Below are positions 8,594-18,392 of a stretch of DNA of 64,000 bases, in pieces. Positions within the stretch are counted from its first letter, which is position 1; the number at the start of each line of letters is the position of its first letter. Origin of the DNA: Pseudodesulfovibrio indicus. Lineage in GTDB: Bacteria; Desulfobacterota; Desulfovibrionia; Desulfovibrionales; Desulfovibrionaceae. A model generated the notes under the pieces. The model was given only the letters and a program-made list of their open reading frames with translations, searched no databases and was not told the origin of the DNA. Made by a program: the position numbers and the translations under genes. Where the stretch lies: NCBI RefSeq assembly GCF_001563225.1, contig NZ_CP014206.1:2418001-2482000 (forward strand). The letters are read 5' to 3'.

Positions 8594-9466
8594 TTGCGCG
8601 TTTGTGATTTGATCCAAAGGAAGTCCCCGTTCCTCTCCCTGGAGTTCTTTCCGCCCAAGGAAAGAGAAGCCTGGCCCGCATTTTTCGCGGTCGTGGACAA
8701 GCTCAAGGTCCTTGATCCCCTGTTCGCGTCCGTGACCTATGGCGCGGGCGGCGGCACCCAGGACAACACCCTGGAGATCGCCACCCGAATGAAACGGGAC
8801 CACGGCATAGAGCCCGTCACCCATCTGACCAGCGTCGGCGCTTCCGCCGAAAAGCTGGACGCCTTCCTGGACTCCCTGCGCGCCGCCGATATCCAGAACG
8901 TTCTGGCCCTGCGCGGCGATCCGCCCCGGGGCGTGGCGGATTTCGACTTCAACGCCCAGGAGTTCAAGCACGCCTCGGACGTCATCGAGCACATCACCGC
9001 CAGATATCCCGAGATGTGCGTTGGCGGCGCGGCCTATCCCGAGCCCCATTGCGAGTCTCCGTCCATCAAGTCCGACCTGGACATGGTCCTTCTCAAGGTG
9101 AAGAAGGGCGCGCAGTTCCTCGTGACCCAGCTGTTTTTCGACAACCGGCTCTATTTCGACTATGTGGACCGGCTCAAGGCCATGGGCTCCGACGTGCCGG
9201 TCATCCCCGGCATCCTGCCCATCATGAGCCTGAAGTCCGCCAAGTTCACCCTGAGCCTGTGTGGCGCGGCCATCCCGGGCAAGTTCCTGAGCGCTTTGGA
9301 AAAAGCGTATGAGGAGGGCGGTGACGATGCCGTGTACGCACTCGGCATCGACTACGCGACCAAACAGGCGCAGCAGCTCATCGACGGAGGCGCTCCGGGC
9401 GTGCATCTCTACACGCTCAACCGCGCCGAGGCTGTTCTGGAAATCGGAAAGAATCTCAATATATAG
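8594..9466 (+). CDS. metF: Methylenetetrahydrofolate reductase
   Basis: MetF reduces 5,10-methylene-THF to 5-methyl-THF for methionine synthesis; in anaerobes it can also act in C1 carbon flow. The 290-residue FAD-dependent TIM barrel shows FSLEFFPP-type N-terminus (LSLEFFPPKE), TYGAGGG, ALRGDPP and AAYPEPH. The start is TTG at 8594, since GAAGGAG lies at proper spacing and no ATG fits the conserved N-terminus. asd follows 17 bases later, so methionine-related genes are grouped. I see no SAM riboswitch in the 123 bases upstream. Confidence 0.93.
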   Translation: MRVCDLIQRKSPFLSLEFFPPKEREAWPAFFAVVDKLKVLDPLFASVTYGAGGGTQDNTLEIATRMKRDHGIEPVTHLTSVGASAEKLDAFLDSLRAADIQNVLALRGDPPRGVADFDFNAQEFKHASDVIEHITARYPEMCVGGAAYPEPHCESPSIKSDLDMVLLKVKKGAQFLVTQLFFDNRLYFDYVDRLKAMGSDVPVIPGILPIMSLKSAKFTLSLCGAAIPGKFLSALEKAYEEGGDDAVYALGIDYATKQAQQLIDGGAPGVHLYTLNRAEAVLEIGKNLNI

Positions 9467-9483
9467 ATTTTGGGGGTATGAAT

Positions 9484-10509
<1,026 letters not shown>

Positions 10510-10519
10510 GGAGAGCATC

Positions 10520-11461
10520 GTGGCCAAGGTAGCGGATTCCAAGACGTATCTCGAAGCGATGCTGGCCGTCGAGCGGCCCGGCGCGCACGAGATCCAGGCC
10601 TTTTACGAGCACCGCGTGGGCATGATCTGCACCGACCCGCAGCTCATGGTCATGCCCTGGGACGACCATCTGGTCCACCGGGGAGACGGCATCTTCGAAA
10701 CCATGAAGTTCGTGGGCCGGAAACTGTACCAGCTGGAACCGCACATGGCCCGCATGCAGCGGTCCTGCGAGGCCATCTACATGACCCCGCCGTGTTCCTG
10801 GGACGAGATCCGGGAGCTGATCCTCGACGTGGCCCGCGCGGGCGGCCGCGAGAACGGCATGGTCCGCGTGCTCATCGGGCGCGGCCCCGGCGGGTTCGGC
10901 ATCTATCCGTCCGAATGCCCGGAGGCCAGCCTCTACGTTGTCTCCTACGACCTGCACCCCAAGGCCGAGTCGGTCTACGAAAAGGGCGTCACCGCCTTCA
11001 AGACCTCCATCCCGGCCAAGCAGTCGTACCTGGCGACCATCAAGTCCATCGACTACCTGCCCAACGTGCTCATGAAGCACGAGGCCGAGGAAAAGGGCTA
11101 CGACTTCCCGTTCTGCTTCGACGCCAACGGGTTCCTGGCCGAAGGCGCCACCGAGAACGTCTGCATCGTGGACGAGGCGGGCCGCCTGGTCATCCCGGAG
11201 TTCACCAACGCCCTGGCCGGGACCACCCTCCTGCGGGCCGTGGACCTGGTCAAGAATGAGATGCCAATCATCTTCCGCAGCATCAGCGAAGAGGAAATCC
11301 TCCTGGCGCGTGAAGTGATCATCGTGGGAACCACCGGCGACGCCATCCCCGTGGTCCGCTTCAACGGCAAACCCATCCACAACGTCAAGCCCGGACCGGT
11401 CGCCAAACGCATCCGGGAACTCCTCAAGCAAGACCTCATCGACACCGGCATCCAGCTGTAG
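10520..11461 (+). CDS. Class IV aminotransferase, probably branched-chain amino acid aminotransferase
   Basis: This fold-type IV PLP enzyme of 313 residues has the expected Schiff-base lysine in IKSIDYLPNVL (Lys175), and EGATENVCIV and GTTGDAIPV for phosphate binding. Branched-chain aminotransferase is the most likely role, given the leu genes nearby and the family. D-amino acid aminotransferase and aminodeoxychorismate lyase share the fold and cannot be excluded. The start is GTG at 10520 after TAAGGAGAG, 10 bases from asd. A strong terminator follows. Confidence 0.82.
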   Translation: MAKVADSKTYLEAMLAVERPGAHEIQAFYEHRVGMICTDPQLMVMPWDDHLVHRGDGIFETMKFVGRKLYQLEPHMARMQRSCEAIYMTPPCSWDEIRELILDVARAGGRENGMVRVLIGRGPGGFGIYPSECPEASLYVVSYDLHPKAESVYEKGVTAFKTSIPAKQSYLATIKSIDYLPNVLMKHEAEEKGYDFPFCFDANGFLAEGATENVCIVDEAGRLVIPEFTNALAGTTLLRAVDLVKNEMPIIFRSISEEEILLAREVIIVGTTGDAIPVVRFNGKPIHNVKPGPVAKRIRELLKQDLIDTGIQL

Positions 11462-11480
11462 TCGTCGAGTCATAGTCATT

Positions 11481-11513
11481 AAAAGGGGCCGCGCTGAAGC
11501 GCGGCCCCTTTCT
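11481..11513 (+). terminator. Rho-independent terminator after the aminotransferase gene
   Basis: AAAGGGGCCGCGC, a GAA loop, and GCGCGGCCCCTTTC form a strong GC stem with flanking A and T runs. It lies 19 bases after the stop and closes the metF-asd-aminotransferase group. Confidence 0.85.
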
Positions 11514-11519
11514 TGTTAT

Positions 11520-11618
11520 GCCTCCGGCGGCCAGAGGGAAAACTTTTGGAAAAGTTTTCCCTCTGGACTCCCTTTCAAAACTGTTTGTGTGCCTTCGGCA
11601 AGTCCGTGCGGGCGCGGG
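11520..11618 (+). repeat. Palindromic intergenic repeat, half-element B, copy 2
   Basis: It opens with GCCTCCGGCGG, forms the perfect hairpin CCAGAGGGAAAACTTTT/AAAAGTTTTCCCTCTGG (11531-11567), and ends GTCCGTGCGGGCGCGG like the minus-strand copy at 3690-3806. Together with 12405-12520 it makes a second composite, opposite in orientation to the first and split by the insertion sequence. Confidence 0.78.
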
Positions 11619-11672
11619 TTTTCGTGCTGGATTGGTCTTGGAATAGCGCCGTGAAGCAGTACGTCTTTTTTT

Positions 11673-12387
11673 GGGGCTGACATAGATCTCTCTCCGTATT
11701 AGGGGAAACCATGAGGATAAAGAGATCACGTTTGTCTGGGCGTATTTCAGGCCGCCTCATTGAGCATTTTGTTGCTGGCACACCAGCTCGGACAGCCTGT
11801 GAATTGGTCGGGGTAAACCGCAACACTGCTATCAGTTTTTATCATAGATTACGGAATATTATAGCAGAGCAAATGCCCTCAATGGATATGTTTTCCGGTG
11901 AGGTTGAAGTAGATGAGAGCTATTTTGGAGGCTATAGACGTGGTATTCGCGGACGGGGTGCTGCGGGTAAAGTGGCAGTATTTGGCATTCTTAAACGTAA
12001 CGGAAGGGTTTACGCGCAGATTCTACCCGACACTAAATCGAAGACCTTAAAGGAGATCATCGACTCCCAGGTACATCCCGATAGTGTTGTGTACACGGAT
12101 GGGTTGTCGTCCTACAATGTCCTCGATGTGTCTGAATTTAAACACTATCGAATCAATCACCTTAAGAAGTATGTCGATGGCCACAACCTCATCAACGGGA
12201 TTGAGAATTTTTGGAACCAAGCCAAGCGCCATTTGAGGAAATACAATGGCATTCCTCGAAAGCATTTTTGGCTGTATTTGAAAGAGTGCGAATTCAGGTT
12301 CAATTACGGCTCTCCAAAAGAGCAGTTATCTACCCTGAAGGAATGGATAAAGAGGCATAACGCGGCATAGTTATCTATGTCAGCCCC
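11673..12387 (+). mobile_element. IS1595-family insertion sequence (IS1016-like), complete
   Basis: The 715-base element has perfect 15-bp terminal inverted repeats GGGGCTGACATAGAT (11673-11687 and, inverted, 12373-12387). It is flanked by an exact 8-bp duplication CTTTTTTT at 11665-11672 and 12388-12395, the size expected for IS1595 elements. It carries one intact transposase gene. Base composition is visibly lower in GC than the surroundings, which suggests recent arrival. The target is the spacer of a palindromic composite repeat between two convergent genes, so no gene is broken. Confidence 0.95.
11711..12370 (+). CDS. IS1595-family transposase (IS1016 group)
   Basis: The 219-residue protein has a short N-terminal helix-turn-helix-like region (residues 10-45) and an ISXO2/IS1595 catalytic domain. 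First Asp in EVEVDESYFGG near residue 63, second in VVYTDG near 132, and Glu in INGIENFWNQAKRHL near 164 form the DDE set. The protein is intact, starts at ATG 11711 after AGGGGAAACC, and ends 17 bases before the right inverted repeat. Codon use differs from neighbouring genes, with more A/T-ending codons. Confidence 0.94.
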   Translation: MRIKRSRLSGRISGRLIEHFVAGTPARTACELVGVNRNTAISFYHRLRNIIAEQMPSMDMFSGEVEVDESYFGGYRRGIRGRGAAGKVAVFGILKRNGRVYAQILPDTKSKTLKEIIDSQVHPDSVVYTDGLSSYNVLDVSEFKHYRINHLKKYVDGHNLINGIENFWNQAKRHLRKYNGIPRKHFWLYLKECEFRFNYGSPKEQLSTLKEWIKRHNAA

Positions 12388-12404
12388 CTTTTTTTAGCCC
12401 TCGG

Positions 12405-12520
12405 CCTTCGCGTAGCGACGAAAAAAAGTTTGGGAAAAGGAGGGGATGGGGGTCCGGGGGAAGGGGAGGAAAAACCCTTTACAAAGGGTTTTTCCTCCCC
12501 TTCCCCCGGCCGCCGGAGGC
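12405..12520 (-). repeat. Palindromic intergenic repeat, half-element A, copy 2
   Basis: Read on the minus strand it matches the copy at 3501-3616: GCCTCCGGCGGCC, a long GGGGAAGGGGA hairpin (about 12454-12508), then CCCATCCCC, CCCAAACTTTTT and CGCTACGCGAAGG. Differences are spread along the element, so the copies are not recent duplicates. Confidence 0.8.
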
Positions 12521-12522
12521 GC

Positions 12523-13422
12523 TCAGGGCCGTGAGTGGAGAACGGCGCGGTCGAATTGGCGGATGGCTTCCTCGGCCAGGGCGTCGGTGCCCATGACGCG
12601 CATGGCGTGGTCGTGGAGCATGCGGGTGACGTCCATGGGGCCGGGGATGGTCATGAAGCCGTAGGCCTCGGCCCAGCCGTCGCCGCGCAGGTAGGACAGC
12701 GCCCAGCGCACGGTATGCTCGTGGAAGAATCCCTGGTTGTTGATGACGATGATCGCCTTGCACCGCCCGTCCTCGGCCCGTTCCTTGAAGGAGACCTTGT
12801 GGTGCTCGCAGGAGGAGAGGGGGTAGGCCACGTGGTGGAAGATTCCCCCGGCGTAGGCGGCCTGTACCCAGAGGTCCCAGTCGCGGTAGAAGGTGTTGTC
12901 GCGGAAACCGTCGGTCCGCTGGAAGAGTTCGCGCCGGATCATGGCGGCGGGGCCGAGGAATCCCCTGGCCTGGAGCAGCCCCTCGCGGAAGGCGGGCAGC
13001 TGGATCATGGCCGGAGTGGCGGACCGGTTGTCGCGCGGGGCCAGCCGGATGTAGTCCGCGTACATGACGTCCGTGTCGGGATGATCTTCGAAGACCGTGT
13101 CGGCGGTGGTCAGGTACTTGGGGTCCAGCCGGTGGTCGGGCCGCAGGAAGACGAGCATGTCGCCCTCGGCCTCGGCCGCGGCCAGGTTGCGCGCCCGCGA
13201 GACCGTGGCCGAGCCGTCCAGGACCAGGAGGCGGATGGCGTCGATGCCGGTGATGGCCTGCCAGATGGCGGGGTCGGAAGGGGGATGGCCGCCGTTGCCC
13301 GCAATGATCATCTCCACCCGGTCGAGGCCGGTGGACTGCCTGGACACGGACTGCAGCAGGCGCGGCAGGCCGGGGTGGGTCTCCAGGTCGGAAACGATGA
13401 TTGATACGGTATGCTTACGCAT
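12523..13422 (-). CDS. Family 2 glycosyltransferase
   Basis: The 299-residue protein starts with the GT2 nucleotide-binding strand (HTVSIIVSDLE) and has a GT-A fold layout: a VSRARNLAAAEAEGD helix typical of GT2 and an acidic site in FLRPDHRLDP near residue 95 in place of a textbook DXD. It probably transfers a sugar to a cell-surface polysaccharide; donor and acceptor cannot be read. The frame is open to 13485, but ATG at 13422 has GGAAGGG at good spacing and fits the family start. Nearby rfbB/rfbD genes make a surface-sugar role plausible. Confidence 0.82.
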   Translation of the reverse strand: MRKHTVSIIVSDLETHPGLPRLLQSVSRQSTGLDRVEMIIAGNGGHPPSDPAIWQAITGIDAIRLLVLDGSATVSRARNLAAAEAEGDMLVFLRPDHRLDPKYLTTADTVFEDHPDTDVMYADYIRLAPRDNRSATPAMIQLPAFREGLLQARGFLGPAAMIRRELFQRTDGFRDNTFYRDWDLWVQAAYAGGIFHHVAYPLSSCEHHKVSFKERAEDGRCKAIIVINNQGFFHEHTVRWALSYLRGDGWAEAYGFMTIPGPMDVTRMLHDHAMRVMGTDALAEEAIRQFDRAVLHSRP

Positions 13423-13699
13423 GGTCGCCCTTCCGTGGGATTGCGCGTTTCTCCGGGTGGGGGGCGGTACGATCCGTGTACACATCTCACCTCACTCGTG
13501 CCCTTTGTATCGACTGATAGATCGAGAACTTTAGGGAGTTGATGGGAAAAGCGAAAAATACTCGGATTGACCATCTTGTCCCGACCGGCTTGCGCGGTGG
13601 GCGGGGTTGACGTATGTAGTTAAAAGCGTGAGAGAATGTGGCGGCCTGACCGTCGTTTTTCGGCCAACCCGTGCACCTCTTTGAAACCGGTGGTACTAC

Positions 13700-16414
13700 G
13701 TGGCGATATTCAAGTGTGATTCCTGCGGTTACGAGCGCTCCGTGCCGGACTCCCTGGTCGGCAAAAAGGCCAAATGTCCGGGCTGCGGCCATGGCGTATC
13801 CATAGGCGGCGATGCACCCCCGGAACCGGTTGAAGAACCGGCCGGAGAACCCGCCATGATGGCGGAACCGGAGGTCGAGCCTGCGGGCGACGGCGTGCCG
13901 CTGGGGGCCTACGACCTGGATTCCGGCGACCTGGGCGTCGGCCTGGAGGTCCCGGATGACGTCATCTGCGGGGCGTGCGGCCACGTCCAGGAGCCCGGCC
14001 ACGGCGAGAAGTGCTCCCGCTGCGGCGCACCTCTTGAGAGCGTGGAGTCCATCCCCGAGATCGACGAAAGCGAGATCGACGTCAGCGACCTGGCCGAGCA
14101 GGACGCGCCCCATGTGTGGGATGCGGAGTTCGTCCCGGAAGACGACGGCGACACGTCCATCGAAGGAGAGCGCGATCCGGACCGCTGGCGGCTCCTGCGC
14201 GGCGGCCTGACGTTCAATCTCTACGGCGGCGTGGTTTCCGGCCTGCTGGCACTGTTCTTTATTTACGCCCTGTCCCTGCTGGCCTCGTCCCAGGGCGGGA
14301 TGCACGAATTTCTGCCCTACATACTCGGCACCGCGTTGTCCGGGGTCATCGTGGGGTCCATCCTGTATACGTTCCTGTCGCGGATTCCCTTTGGCCTGGC
14401 CGGGCCGGAGACGGTCCTGACCGTCGTGCTCTTCCTGTTCATGGGCAGCATGTACAGGTACATGGGCGAGACTTTCGCCGTGGAGCTGATTCTGCCGACC
14501 ATCCTGGCGGGCATCGCGACCTCGGCCTTCCTGACCGGGTTGATCCTGCTCGTCCTGGGGCGGTTCCGTCTCGGCGAGTATGTGCGCTACGTCCCGTTGC
14601 AGATCATCGGCGGGGTCATCGGCGGCGTGGGCGTGTTCGTGCTGCTGGGGGCCTTCGACTGGATGGGCGACCTGCGGCTGGACTGGAGCAACGTCTACAC
14701 CCTGGGGCTGTCCCTGTTCACCAATTTCCGGCCCGCCGGGTCCCTGCACGTCATCGGGCCGTCGGTGATCTTCGGGCTGGTCCTGTTCCTGGCCTTGTGG
14801 CGGACCCGCAATTCGCTCTTCTTGTTGGTCATGATCCTGGTCGCCGCCGGAGCGGGCAACGGTGCGGGCGTCTGGGGGACCGGCGAGGCGGTCCGCAGCC
14901 TGGCCGCGCCCGTTCCCTTCCCCGACGGCCGACTGATGGTCCACCTGGTGGAGGTCCTGAACTCGCCGCTGTTGTTCAGCAACATTCAGTGGGCGGTTAT
15001 CAAGGCCAACGGGCTGTATATCGGCGGTCTGGCCATGCTCGCGGTGTTCACGGTCATGTACCGCGTCACCCGGCTGGAACTGGTCCGCGGCCGCGAGTCC
15101 GACCTGAACCGTGAATATTCCGCCCTGGGGCTGACCAACATGGTCGTCGGCCTGTGCGGCGGCATGCCCGTTTCCCTGTCCTACGGGCGCAGCGCGGGCA
15201 ATTACGCCTCCGGCGGCAGGGGACCGTTGTCCGGCATCGTTGCCGGGCTCGTCTGCGGCGCGGGATTGTTCTACGCCGACGCCCTCCTGCCCATGATCCC
15301 CCGGTTCGTGCCCGAGGGGCTGCTCGTCTACGCGGGCCTGGACCTGCTGCGCAACTGGGTCTTCCGCACCCGGTCGGGCTTCACCAGCCGGTCCGAGATC
15401 TGGATGCTCCGGCTGACGTTCCTGGCCACCATCGTCCTGGGGCTGCTCGAAGGGCTCGGGTTCAGCGTCGTCCTGGCGCTGATGATCACCGTGGCCCGCG
15501 CCAGCCGCGCCGGGACGGTGCGCAACGTGCTGTCCGGCTCGCATCACACCAGCAACGTGGACCGTGCCTCGTCCCAGAGCCGGACCCTCAAGGAGTACGG
15601 GGATCACATCCACATCCTGCGCATCCAGGGATTCGTCTTTCTCGGTTCCATGGAGCGGCTGCTCAAGGACATCCGCGCGCGGCTGGAGGACACCAACCGG
15701 CTGTCCGTGGAATACCTCGTTCTCGATTTCCGGCTGGCCAGCGGATTCGCCTCGGCCTCGTCCATCGGTTTCGTCAAGCTGCGCAAGCTGGCCGAGGACT
15801 ACGACCTGGACGTGGTCATCACCAGCGCCCCGCTGGAGCTAGAGGAGCACTTGCAGGAAATCGGCTACGTGGGCGAGGAGGACGGGCTGTTCAAGGTCTT
15901 CTTCAACCTCGATTACGCCCTGGAGTGGTGTGAAAACAGGGTGCTTGAGGAGGAGGGCATGCTGACGCTGAAGCGCCAGTCCCTGCCCGACCTGCTGGCC
16001 CCGATCTTTCCGGAGCCGAAGTACATACCGGCGCTGATGAAGGTTCTCAGGCGCGAGGTGGTCGCGCCCGGTGAACCGGTCTTCCGCCAGGGCGACCGTT
16101 CGGATTCCATGTTCTTCGTTGAGTCCGGCAGGCTGGACGTGGAGCTCGAGCTGGAGGACGGCAGGATGATGCGGCTCAAGAAGGTCGGCCCCGGCGCGGT
16201 CTTCGGCGAGATGGGCATCTACACCCTCGCGCCCAGGTCCGCGACCATCAGGGCTGCCGAGAAGTGCGTGGTCTACCGCATGACCCTGGAGAAGCTCGAC
16301 GCCATAGAGGCGCGCGCCCCGAGGTTGGTCACGGCCATCAACCGGTTCCTCATCAACCTGCTTTCAGAGAGACTGGCGGACTCCAATGCGCGGGTCCGCG
16401 ACCTGATGCTCTAG
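13700..16414 (+). CDS. SulP-type transporter fused to zinc ribbons, STAS and cyclic-nucleotide-binding domains
   Basis: This 904-residue membrane protein has five visible parts. Residues 1-32 form a zinc ribbon with CX2C pairs Cys6/Cys9 and Cys26/Cys29. A second ribbon with two CX2C pairs lies at about 90-110, with acidic linkers around it. About 12 hydrophobic segments from roughly 175 to 610 match the SulP/SLC26 anion transporter core. A STAS domain follows (about 635-745), and a Crp-like cyclic-nucleotide-binding domain with FGEMGIYTLAPRSATIRA closes it (about 765-890). Sulfate or bicarbonate is a family-level guess for the substrate. The STAS and cNMP domains suggest nucleotide control. 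The N-terminal ribbons are unusual. Start is GTG at 13700 with a weak ribosome site. Confidence 0.85.
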   Translation: MAIFKCDSCGYERSVPDSLVGKKAKCPGCGHGVSIGGDAPPEPVEEPAGEPAMMAEPEVEPAGDGVPLGAYDLDSGDLGVGLEVPDDVICGACGHVQEPGHGEKCSRCGAPLESVESIPEIDESEIDVSDLAEQDAPHVWDAEFVPEDDGDTSIEGERDPDRWRLLRGGLTFNLYGGVVSGLLALFFIYALSLLASSQGGMHEFLPYILGTALSGVIVGSILYTFLSRIPFGLAGPETVLTVVLFLFMGSMYRYMGETFAVELILPTILAGIATSAFLTGLILLVLGRFRLGEYVRYVPLQIIGGVIGGVGVFVLLGAFDWMGDLRLDWSNVYTLGLSLFTNFRPAGSLHVIGPSVIFGLVLFLALWRTRNSLFLLVMILVAAGAGNGAGVWGTGEAVRSLAAPVPFPDGRLMVHLVEVLNSPLLFSNIQWAVIKANGLYIGGLAMLAVFTVMYRVTRLELVRGRESDLNREYSALGLTNMVVGLCGGMPVSLSYGRSAGNYASGGRGPLSGIVAGLVCGAGLFYADALLPMIPRFVPEGLLVYAGLDLLRNWVFRTRSGFTSRSEIWMLRLTFLATIVLGLLEGLGFSVVLALMITVARASRAGTVRNVLSGSHHTSNVDRASSQSRTLKEYGDHIHILRIQGFVFLGSMERLLKDIRARLEDTNRLSVEYLVLDFRLASGFASASSIGFVKLRKLAEDYDLDVVITSAPLELEEHLQEIGYVGEEDGLFKVFFNLDYALEWCENRVLEEEGMLTLKRQSLPDLLAPIFPEPKYIPALMKVLRREVVAPGEPVFRQGDRSDSMFFVESGRLDVELELEDGRMMRLKKVGPGAVFGEMGIYTLAPRSATIRAAEKCVVYRMTLEKLDAIEARAPRLVTAINRFLINLLSERLADSNARVRDLML

Positions 16415-16415
16415 T

Positions 16416-17291
16416 TCAGGAACCCAGGCCCAGGTCTTCCAGAACGTACTGCTTGAGGGCATCTTCCCAGCGGCGCGGGGTCACGCCCGTGGTCCGCGTG
16501 AACTTGGACAGGTCCAGCACGGAGTAGGGCGGGCGCACGGCCTTGGTCGGGTAGGCGGAGGAAGGCACCGGCTTGACGAAGCAGTTTTTGCCCGACAGGT
16601 TCACGGCCATGTTGGCCAGCCCGTGCCAGGAGGTCTCCCCGGAGTTGGCCAGGTGGTATATCCCGGTGGCCTTCTTTTCCAGGAGGCGGACGGTGTTTTC
16701 CGCGATGTCCGGGGTGTAGGAGGGCGACCCCATCTGGTCGTTGACCACGGTCAGGGTGGGGTGCGCGTCGGCCAGTCCCAATATCTTCTTCACGAAATTC
16801 GTCCGATCCGGGCCGAAGAGCCAGGAGATGCGGATGATCAGCGTCTTGTCGTAACCCAGCTTGAGCAGGCCGCGTTCGCCGTCCGCCTTGCTGACGCCGT
16901 ACACGGACATGGCGTTGGGCTCGTCGTACTCGCTGTAGGGGGTCGTTTTCTGGCCGTTGAACACGAAGTCGGTGCTGTAGTGGACAAAGGGGATGGAGCG
17001 GCGCGCCGCCATGGTCGCCAGCAGGGGCGGGGCCGTGGCGTTGAGGGCGAAGGCCTTGTCCGGCTCGTCCTCGGCCAGGTCCACCTGGGTGTAGGCCGCC
17101 GTGTTGATCAGCGTGTCCGGGTCGTGGCGGTCGAGCCACTGCTCCACGGACATGGGGTCGAGGATGTCGCAGTCCTCCCTGGACAGGGGGAACGGCGTGG
17201 CTCCGGCCCGTTCGAGCACCCGGGTCAGGGCCTGCCCGAGCAATCCGTTTTTGCCGCCGAGCACGGCGATGCGCTGACCGGAGAGGCTCAT
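16416..17291 (-). CDS. rfbD: dTDP-4-dehydrorhamnose reductase
   Basis: RfbD reduces dTDP-4-keto-L-rhamnose with NADPH, the last step of dTDP-L-rhamnose synthesis. The 291-residue short-chain dehydrogenase has the NADPH loop GGKNGLLGQAL, the STDFVFNG strand and the YGVSK catalytic Tyr-Lys pair. Its ATG overlaps the rfbB stop by four bases (ATGA). rfbA and rfbC are not in the window, so the pathway must be completed elsewhere. It ends one base from the convergent SulP gene with no visible terminator. Confidence 0.92.
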   Translation of the reverse strand: MSLSGQRIAVLGGKNGLLGQALTRVLERAGATPFPLSREDCDILDPMSVEQWLDRHDPDTLINTAAYTQVDLAEDEPDKAFALNATAPPLLATMAARRSIPFVHYSTDFVFNGQKTTPYSEYDEPNAMSVYGVSKADGERGLLKLGYDKTLIIRISWLFGPDRTNFVKKILGLADAHPTLTVVNDQMGSPSYTPDIAENTVRLLEKKATGIYHLANSGETSWHGLANMAVNLSGKNCFVKPVPSSAYPTKAVRPPYSVLDLSKFTRTTGVTPRRWEDALKQYVLEDLGLGS

Positions 17292-18307
17292 TTGGAGCGC
17301 TCCTCGTACCAGGTGTCCATGAAATTGCGGTATTCGCCGCTCTGCACCTGTTCGAGCCAGGTTCCGTTGGCCTCGTACCAGGCCACGGTGCGGGCCAGAC
17401 CTTCGCTGAAGTTCAGGGTCGGCGCGAAGCCGAGTTCCTTCCGGGCCAGGGAGAAGTCCATGGCGTACCGCTTGTCGTGGCCCGGCCTGTCCTTGACGTA
17501 GGTGATCAGGGATTCCGGCCTGTCCAGGATGGAGAGCAGGGTGCGGACCACGAAAATGTTGGTTTCCTCGGCGTTGCCGCCGAAGTTGTAGACGCTTCCC
17601 TCGCGTCCCTTGGTCAGGGTCAGCTCCACGCCCCGACAGTGGTCGTCCACATATATCCAGTCGCGGACGTTCAGCCCGTCGCCGTAGACCGGCAACGATT
17701 TTCCGGCCTTGGCGTTGAGGTACATGAGCGGGATGAGCTTTTCCGGGAACTGGTAGGGGCCGTAGTTGTTGGAGCAGCGGGTGACCAGCACCGGGAAGCC
17801 GTAGGTCTCGAAATAGGCGCGCGCCAGGAGGTCGGCCCCGGCCTTGCTGGCGGAGTAGGGGCTGTTGGGCGCCAGCGGCGTGGTCTCGGTGAACTTCCCG
17901 GACGGGCCGAGGGTGCCGTAGACCTCGTCGGTGGAGACGTGCACGAACCGACCGATCTTCCGCTGCCGGGCGCATTCCATGAGGTTCTGCGCGCCGTTCA
18001 CGTTGGTGACCACGAAGGGGGACGGGTCGTTGATGGAGCGGTCCACGTGGGATTCCGCCGCAAAGTTGACCACGGCGTCGATCCTGCCGCCGTCCAGCAG
18101 GTCCATGACCAGGTCGCGGTCGCAGATGTCGCCGTGGACGAACTGGTAGCGCGGCTCGTTCTCTTCGAGGTCGAGGAGGTTCAGCCGGTTGCCCGCATAG
18201 GTGAGTTTGTCCAGGTTAACGATGGACCAGTCAGGGTGGCTCTTGAGCATGAGCCTGACGAAATTGGTGCCGATGAAGCCGCAGCCGCCGGTGACGAGTA
18301 CTTTCAT
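17288..18307 (-). CDS. rfbB: dTDP-glucose 4,6-dehydratase
   Basis: RfbB converts dTDP-glucose to dTDP-4-keto-6-deoxyglucose, using bound NAD. The 339-residue extended SDR protein shows GGCGFIGTNFV at the N-terminus, AAESHVDRS, the STDEVYG catalytic loop and YSASKAGAD with the Tyr-Lys pair, plus RCSNNYGPYQFPEK for substrate binding. It is translationally coupled to rfbD. The product feeds rhamnose or other deoxy sugars of the surface polysaccharide. No good ribosome site precedes the ATG at 18307. Confidence 0.95.
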   Translation of the reverse strand: MKVLVTGGCGFIGTNFVRLMLKSHPDWSIVNLDKLTYAGNRLNLLDLEENEPRYQFVHGDICDRDLVMDLLDGGRIDAVVNFAAESHVDRSINDPSPFVVTNVNGAQNLMECARQRKIGRFVHVSTDEVYGTLGPSGKFTETTPLAPNSPYSASKAGADLLARAYFETYGFPVLVTRCSNNYGPYQFPEKLIPLMYLNAKAGKSLPVYGDGLNVRDWIYVDDHCRGVELTLTKGREGSVYNFGGNAEETNIFVVRTLLSILDRPESLITYVKDRPGHDKRYAMDFSLARKELGFAPTLNFSEGLARTVAWYEANGTWLEQVQSGEYRNFMDTWYEERSK

Positions 18308-18392
18308 TGTTTTGTGTCTACGTATCGTTGATAGGGTTGTGTTCGATTGATGCCGGGAATTCTAACGGCGGAGTACAGAAAATTCAAGAAAC

